In this document: one piece after another, positions 62,701 to 64,000 of the stretch
How positions within the stretch are numbered: the stretch's first letter is position 1
Layout: each line of letters opens with the position of its first letter
Assembly (NCBI RefSeq): GCF_019059575.1
Contig: NW_024881998.1
Span: 186,001 to 250,000 of the forward strand
Length of the DNA stretch: 64,000 nt
From: Amphibalanus amphitrite
Taxonomy: Eukaryota > Arthropoda > Thecostraca > Balanomorpha > Balanidae
Reading direction: 5' to 3'
Program-made: the position numbers and the translations under genes
The notes under the pieces: generated by a model
Seen by the model: only the letters and a program-made list of their open reading frames with translations
The model's database searches: none
Told to the model about the DNA's origin: nothing

Positions 62701-63419
62701 CGGCGGCTTGAGGTCGCCGCCGCCGCCATCCGACTGGCGGTCGGCACGCGCGTGGTTCTTCTCGCGCTGCTTCTGGGCCTGGATCAGCACCTGCTCCAGA
62801 TTACGGATGGCCTGAGGGGCGACAGGAGGTCAGTTAAATAGCTGCCTGGTGATGTTGGAGCCACAGAAGAAGTGGGGCTTCCACTCCCTGGTGGCATGTA
62901 CTGAAAGTTGAAACTGACTGTCCAATGGGCATTCAACTACCTGACTGTTACTGAATAACAAATGACAACATATGCCAAAGCTTAGAGAGGACATCATTGA
63001 TGCTCAATGTTTTAAAACTCATCTGGCTGAAACACAGAATATATAAATCTCACCTTTTGTACAACCAGCTTCTTTCCTGCATTTTCTGGGTCATTCAGCT
63101 TCAGAAAGCCAAATTGTTGACTGTAAATAAAATGATAGTTGTCAAAAGTTGCAAACAAGAAGGGCATAATCCAAAGAAATATGAAGTACAGGATAAATAG
63201 GTAGTGAGGAAAAATCGATTGGACAGCATGCCACTGTCAGGTGGCAGAAAAGATAGCAGCACCATTCCCTTATCAAAATGATACTAATTACCATTAATAA
63301 CCAAACTTCTGATTTAATACTAGCATGTCAAATGCTGACTGTATGTTGTACCTGTCCAGCTCAGACAGAGCCTGCAGCTCCAGAGCTGTCAGAGAAACAT
63401 CATCACCAGGTTCTGCCAT
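20690..63419 (-). CDS. KDM6A (Utx): UTX / KDM6A lysine demethylase (TPR + JmjC), 18 coding exons
   Basis: UTX removes methyl groups from histone H3 Lys27 (Fe(II), 2-oxoglutarate) and acts in the nucleus in MLL3/4 COMPASS complexes. Eighteen coding exons, listed separately, join in phase to 1306 residues (human KDM6A is about 1400). Order: short N-terminus; TPR repeats at about 46-480 (exons 3-7); Gln/Pro-rich linker at about 500-790; JmjC-associated region from about 800; JmjC at about 960-1200; zinc-binding GATA-like domain at about 1205-1299; tail PPMAPPA. Fe ligands His1054, Glu1056 and His1134 and the 2-oxoglutarate residues Lys1045 and Thr1051 are present, all exactly 92 below human numbering. 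Zinc ligands are Cys1239, 1242, 1263 and 1266. The ATG is at 63419. An acceptor at 63518-63520 shows a 5'UTR intron, so the promoter lies outside the window. Intron 4 is 25.7 kb. Unusual: a roughly 100-residue insertion in the first TPR. Vertebrates have UTX, UTY and JMJD3. The TPRs favour UTX. Confidence 0.96.
21183..21350 (-). CDS. KDM6A (Utx): UTX coding exon 17 (zinc domain, second CxxC)
   Basis: [20 protein letters not shown] and VDCARRHAP, then [20 protein letters not shown]. Cys1263 and Cys1266 complete the zinc site. The loop between the two Cys pairs is three residues shorter than in human. Donor GTGAGT, phase 0. Confidence 0.95.
21469..21500. repeat. Perfect 14-bp hairpin in UTX intron 16
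   Basis: ATATCCGTTCCAGA (21469-21482) and its exact complement (21487-21500) flank loop CGAA. No gene or element was recognised around it. Confidence 0.8.
21843..21969 (-). CDS. KDM6A (Utx): UTX coding exon 16 (zinc domain, first CxxC)
   Basis: [20 protein letters not shown] and [17 protein letters not shown]. Cys1239 and Cys1242 equal human Cys1331 and Cys1334. Phase 2 in, phase 0 out. Confidence 0.95.
22406..22735 (-). CDS. KDM6A (Utx): UTX coding exon 15 (JmjC core, third Fe ligand)
   Basis: [33 protein letters not shown] then [20 protein letters not shown], with His1134 the distal iron ligand. Continues [10 protein letters not shown] and [18 protein letters not shown] substrate-specific UTX signature, not another JmjC family. 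Confidence 0.97.
23103..23239 (-). CDS. KDM6A (Utx): UTX coding exon 14 (Fe(II)-binding HxE)
   Basis: [20 protein letters not shown] continues into [17 protein letters not shown]. His1054 and Glu1056 are the first two iron ligands. Phase 2 out at a split Lys codon (AA|G). Confidence 0.97.
23691..23969 (-). CDS. KDM6A (Utx): UTX coding exon 13 (start of JmjC domain)
   Basis: 93 codons. An acidic/Ser-Asp stretch ([11 protein letters not shown]) is followed by [35 protein letters not shown] and [10 protein letters not shown]. Lys1045 at the end equals the 2-oxoglutarate-contacting Lys1137 of human UTX. Phase 0 at both ends. Confidence 0.96.
24013..24386 (+). promoter_or_regulatory. Cluster of AGGTCA half-sites in UTX intron 12
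   Basis: Eleven exact AGGTCA hexamers, all on the plus strand, start at 24013, 24048, 24083, 24133, 24157, 24208, 24263, 24268, 24281, 24359 and 24381, with several GGGTCA, CGGTCA and TGGTCA neighbours. Two overlap as AGGTCAGGTCA. AGGTCA is the nuclear-receptor half-site. It may be an enhancer or simply a drifting tandem repeat. Confidence 0.55.
25228..25433 (-). CDS. KDM6A (Utx): UTX coding exon 12 (JmjN-like / linker helix region)
   Basis: [35 protein letters not shown] and [18 protein letters not shown] match human almost residue by residue. Phase 1 in, phase 0 out with donor GTAAGT. Confidence 0.96.
26068..26900 (-). CDS. KDM6A (Utx): UTX coding exon 11 (poly-Gln/Pro linker into JmjC-associated region)
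   Basis: Residues 606-883, the longest exon. It starts [12 protein letters not shown] (human VLMQQHQMRP), then a nine-Gln run, Pro/Gln-rich and Ala/Pro tracts, [20 protein letters not shown], and finally [31 protein letters not shown] and [15 protein letters not shown], which match human [32 protein letters not shown] and NPVTVIRGLAGALKL. The middle is low complexity and much shorter than in vertebrates. Confidence 0.93.
27346..27425. repeat. GGAC/GGAT tetranucleotide microsatellite in UTX intron 10
   Basis: About 19 tandem copies of GGAC with GGAT variants, immediately before the donor side of exon 10. Confidence 0.9.
27440..27615 (-). CDS. KDM6A (Utx): UTX coding exon 10 (Gln-rich conserved linker)
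   Basis: Ends [35 protein letters not shown]. This corresponds to the human block CLTPQKLQHLEQLRAN...NPAQKLMLEQLESQF, so this is a truly homologous linker piece. Phase 0 in, phase 2 out. Confidence 0.88.
28154..28231 (-). CDS. KDM6A (Utx): UTX coding exon 9 (Pro-rich linker)
   Basis: 26 codons, [20 protein letters not shown] and AAKRFK, with acceptor TTTTCTTGCAG and donor GTAAGT. Not clearly alignable to vertebrates. Included because both splice sites are strong, the phase is 0/0 and its basic AAKRFK end could be part of a nuclear localisation signal. Could be alternatively spliced. Confidence 0.7.
28443..28989. mobile_element. hAT-like non-autonomous element filled with GACTC repeats
   Basis: The ends are inverted copies of CAGGGTTGTGCTYGACTCA. 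The element is flanked by an exact 8-bp target-site duplication GTACCTTG (28435-28442 and 28990-28997), the hallmark of hAT insertion. The 547-bp body has no coding frame and consists largely of GACTCA and ACTCAACTC units, giving about 18 TGACTCA/TGAGTCA heptamers (AP-1 consensus). It lies in UTX intron 8. Confidence 0.88.
28998..30273 (-). other. UTX intron 8, remainder
   Basis: No gene, RNA or element recognised beyond the hAT-like insertion. Confidence 0.45.
30274..30400 (-). CDS. KDM6A (Utx): UTX coding exon 8 (end of TPR, Gln tract)
   Basis: Begins [20 protein letters not shown], matching human LLPSIEEAWSLPIPAELT, and ends in [11 protein letters not shown]. Donor GTCAGT is a variant of the consensus, phase 0. 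Confidence 0.88.
30954..31199 (-). CDS. KDM6A (Utx): UTX coding exon 7 (last TPRs)
   Basis: [39 protein letters not shown] and [20 protein letters not shown], closing the TPR array with KFLQQQLAN. Phase 2 at the donor GTGAGC. Confidence 0.95.
31930..32284 (-). CDS. KDM6A (Utx): UTX coding exon 6 (TPR4-6)
   Basis: [56 protein letters not shown] and [10 protein letters not shown] match the conserved TPR core of UTX. Gly split GG|C at the end. Confidence 0.96.
32285..36099 (-). other. UTX intron 5
   Basis: 3.8 kb without recognised genes. It holds a doubled 17-bp unit CGTCACAGGTGACGCGA at 33222-33255 region, three TGACGTCA sites at 33616, 33638 and 33657, another at 34651, and a doubled GGTACAGAAATAC (near 34669 and 34759). 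Confidence 0.5.
36100..36275 (-). CDS. KDM6A (Utx): UTX coding exon 5 (TPR3)
   Basis: [20 protein letters not shown] then [38 protein letters not shown], aligning with human [20 protein letters not shown]. Donor GTGAGT, phase 1 out. Confidence 0.95.
38389..39283. mobile_element. Non-autonomous TIR transposon, TA target site (GGGGCAAAGCGGCC type)
   Basis: Both ends carry the same 27-bp inverted repeat, starting GGGGAGAGTGGGGCAAAGCG, with TA on each flank (38387-38388, 39284-39285). The motif GGGGCAAAGYGGCC recurs inside near both ends and at about 38756, 38771 and 39082. There is no long frame. The first 13 bases are identical to those of the element at 678-1650. It lies in UTX intron 4, length 895 bp. 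Confidence 0.88.
39611..39720. repeat. Two-copy 47-bp tandem repeat
   Basis: ACCAACGCRACAACCATCAG followed by CTTATCGAACACTGTG occurs at 39624 and again at 39671, with one difference in the core. Confidence 0.85.
47275..47460. repeat. Three-copy GC-rich minisatellite
   Basis: Units beginning GGAGAGGC and containing CTGCTGACC and GTGCTGCTC occur from about 47276, 47330 and 47401, diverged from each other. Confidence 0.65.
57611..57687 (+). repeat. Interstitial CCTAA (TTAGG telomere-type) repeat, block 1
   Basis: About 15 CCTAA pentamers with two interruptions, inside the foldback element. CCTAA/TTAGG is the telomere repeat of most arthropods. Confidence 0.9.
58030..58079 (+). repeat. Interstitial CCTAA repeat, block 2
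   Basis: Ten uninterrupted CCTAA units in the same orientation as block 1. Confidence 0.92.
58130..58260. repeat. 131-bp near-perfect hairpin
   Basis: Arms of 64 bp (58130-58193 and 58197-58260) are inverted copies with few mismatches around a 3-base loop TTC. The central stem is CTTCAGGCC. The outer part contains AGTAAATCAAATATTTTTAG. Probably a MITE nested in the foldback element. Confidence 0.88.
60791..61079. mobile_element. Pair of GGAGTC-rich hAT-like elements
   Basis: The outer ends are inverted copies of CAGGGCTGCGGAGTCGA. An internal CAGCCCTG end at 60929-60936 followed by CAGAGTCGGAGTCGG at 60946 shows two head-to-tail copies of about 140 bp. The body is GGAGTC hexamers. The flanks AATGACGGC (left) and AATTGACGGC (right) look like a target duplication with one inserted base. 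Confidence 0.75.
61991..62099 (-). CDS. KDM6A (Utx): UTX coding exon 4 (TPR2)
   Basis: [20 protein letters not shown] and [17 protein letters not shown] are nearly the same as human. Ends inside the Trp220 codon (TG|G). It opens the 25.7-kb intron. Confidence 0.95.
62397..62811 (-). CDS. KDM6A (Utx): UTX coding exon 3 with large insertion in TPR1
   Basis: Starts [13 protein letters not shown] (TPR1 helix A) and ends [16 protein letters not shown] (helix B), as in human AVRCYESLI...CQLGHFNLLLEDYPK. Between them lie about 100 extra residues (roughly 64-160), rich in Gly, Ser, Pro and Glu, with VKLE (127-130) and IKQEP (132-136), both fitting the SUMO consensus. Frame is open throughout and no splice signal removes it. 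Confidence 0.9.
63054..63120 (-). CDS. KDM6A (Utx): UTX coding exon 2
   Basis: Acceptor TTTATTTACAG, donor GTGAGA. Encodes [20 protein letters not shown] then VQK, aligning with human [20 protein letters not shown]. Phase 2 in, phase 0 out, which ties exon 1 to exon 3. Confidence 0.85.
63352..63419 (-). CDS. KDM6A (Utx): UTX coding exon 1
   Basis: [20 protein letters not shown] and LD, matching the human SLTAEEREALGGLDS segment. Phase 2 out, donor GTACAA (GTAC, weaker than consensus). 63420-63517 would be 5'UTR after acceptor TTTCTTTTCAG. Confidence 0.85.
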
Positions 63420-63520
63420 GGTGAGAGGCCAGCTTTGTGACCTCAGTTAGGCACACAGCACTATATCCAGACCAGTCTGGGCTCACTTGCTGTCACCACA
63501 CCAGTGCCAGAGCACAGCTG

Positions 63521-64000
63521 AAAAGAAATAAAATATGGTTAATATTACAAATACATACACTTCAACCTTGAAACTTCAACATAACAAATTGAATGTTGCG
63601 ATACTACCTGCTCAATCACTATGGCAATAAACCTATACCAATACATGAAATTATCATCATTTGGCTCTTTACTCTTCCAGTCTATTTGAGGTTGCCAAAT
63701 GCCAGCAGGCGGAACATGGTTTGGTAAACTCTTTGACATTTTCAACATGACTAATAATGCAGGAAAGCAGCAAAGGCAAAAGACTGGCATTTACTGAGCT
63801 CTGAACCAAAGCCAAACATAAAGCCATCTCATGACTAACAAAATTTTGGCAATATTGATATATCCACCAGCAACTTGAACTTTATATGCTGTTCAAGAGA
63901 CTCATCTTCTATATTAAGGCATATATTAACCTTTAAAAAATCACAGCAGGCATTAGATGCTTTACAGAAAATTAATCCACTGCATAGTAATAAAACGTGT
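63521..64000 (-). other. UTX 5'UTR intron and upstream sequence
   Basis: AT-rich. Begins with the pyrimidine tract of the acceptor before UTX exon 1. No donor-bounded 5'UTR exon or promoter could be identified before the window ends. Confidence 0.45.

Noticed and set aside
1-64000. tRNA or rRNA genes
   Set aside because: I looked for B-box-type GGTTCGA and its complement on both strands and found none with a cloverleaf context. A tRNAscan run would be decisive.

Overview
The window is animal nuclear DNA and most likely arthropod, probably crustacean. Coding sequence is split by GT-AG introns. Two blocks of the arthropod telomere pentamer CCTAA/TTAGG sit inside the sequence. A selenocysteine-type SELENOK and a single UTX-like H3K27 demethylase are present, and short inverted-repeat transposons are common. 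I cannot name a species. A GC-rich crustacean such as a barnacle is a guess.

Three protein-coding genes could be rebuilt exon by exon with consistent splice phases. (1) ICMT, the protein-S-isoprenylcysteine O-methyltransferase of the endoplasmic reticulum, lies on the minus strand at 9551-13016 (six coding exons, 302 aa). (2) SELENOK, selenoprotein K, lies on the plus strand at 17176-18363 (four coding exons, 111 aa) with an in-frame TGA at 18100-18102 read as selenocysteine. (3) UTX/KDM6A, a TPR plus JmjC histone H3K27 demethylase, lies on the minus strand at 20690-63419 (18 coding exons, 1306 aa). ICMT and SELENOK are head to head across about 4 kb. SELENOK and UTX are tail to tail. UTX fills two thirds of the window, mainly because its fourth intron is 25.7 kb.

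Layout: 1-3021 holds two adjacent TA-flanked inverted-repeat transposons. 3022-9435 has no gene I can support. 9436-9531 is a 22-bp minisatellite of CRE-like sites just past the ICMT stop. 9551-13016 is ICMT. 13017-17161 is AT-rich and carries two decayed non-LTR retrotransposon pieces and a possible SELENOK first exon. 17162-18363 is SELENOK. 18364-20689 is 3'UTR or intergenic DNA. 20690-63517 is UTX, whose introns hold a hAT-like element full of TGACTCA sites, a cluster of AGGTCA half-sites, a TIR element of the GGGGCAAAG type, a long foldback element containing CCTAA repeats and a 131-bp hairpin, and a GGAGTC-rich hAT-like pair. The UTX promoter is probably beyond 64000.

ICMT and SELENOK both encode small ER membrane proteins (prenyl-protein carboxyl methylation; ER stress, palmitoylation or ERAD cofactor). 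UTX is nuclear. Nothing suggests the three form a pathway. The most notable points are the Sec codon of SELENOK placed right at an exon end, a roughly 100-residue insertion with two neighbouring SUMO-type motifs in the first TPR of UTX, and the strong excess of TGACGTCA palindromes, which recur at exactly 22-bp spacing at four separate places.
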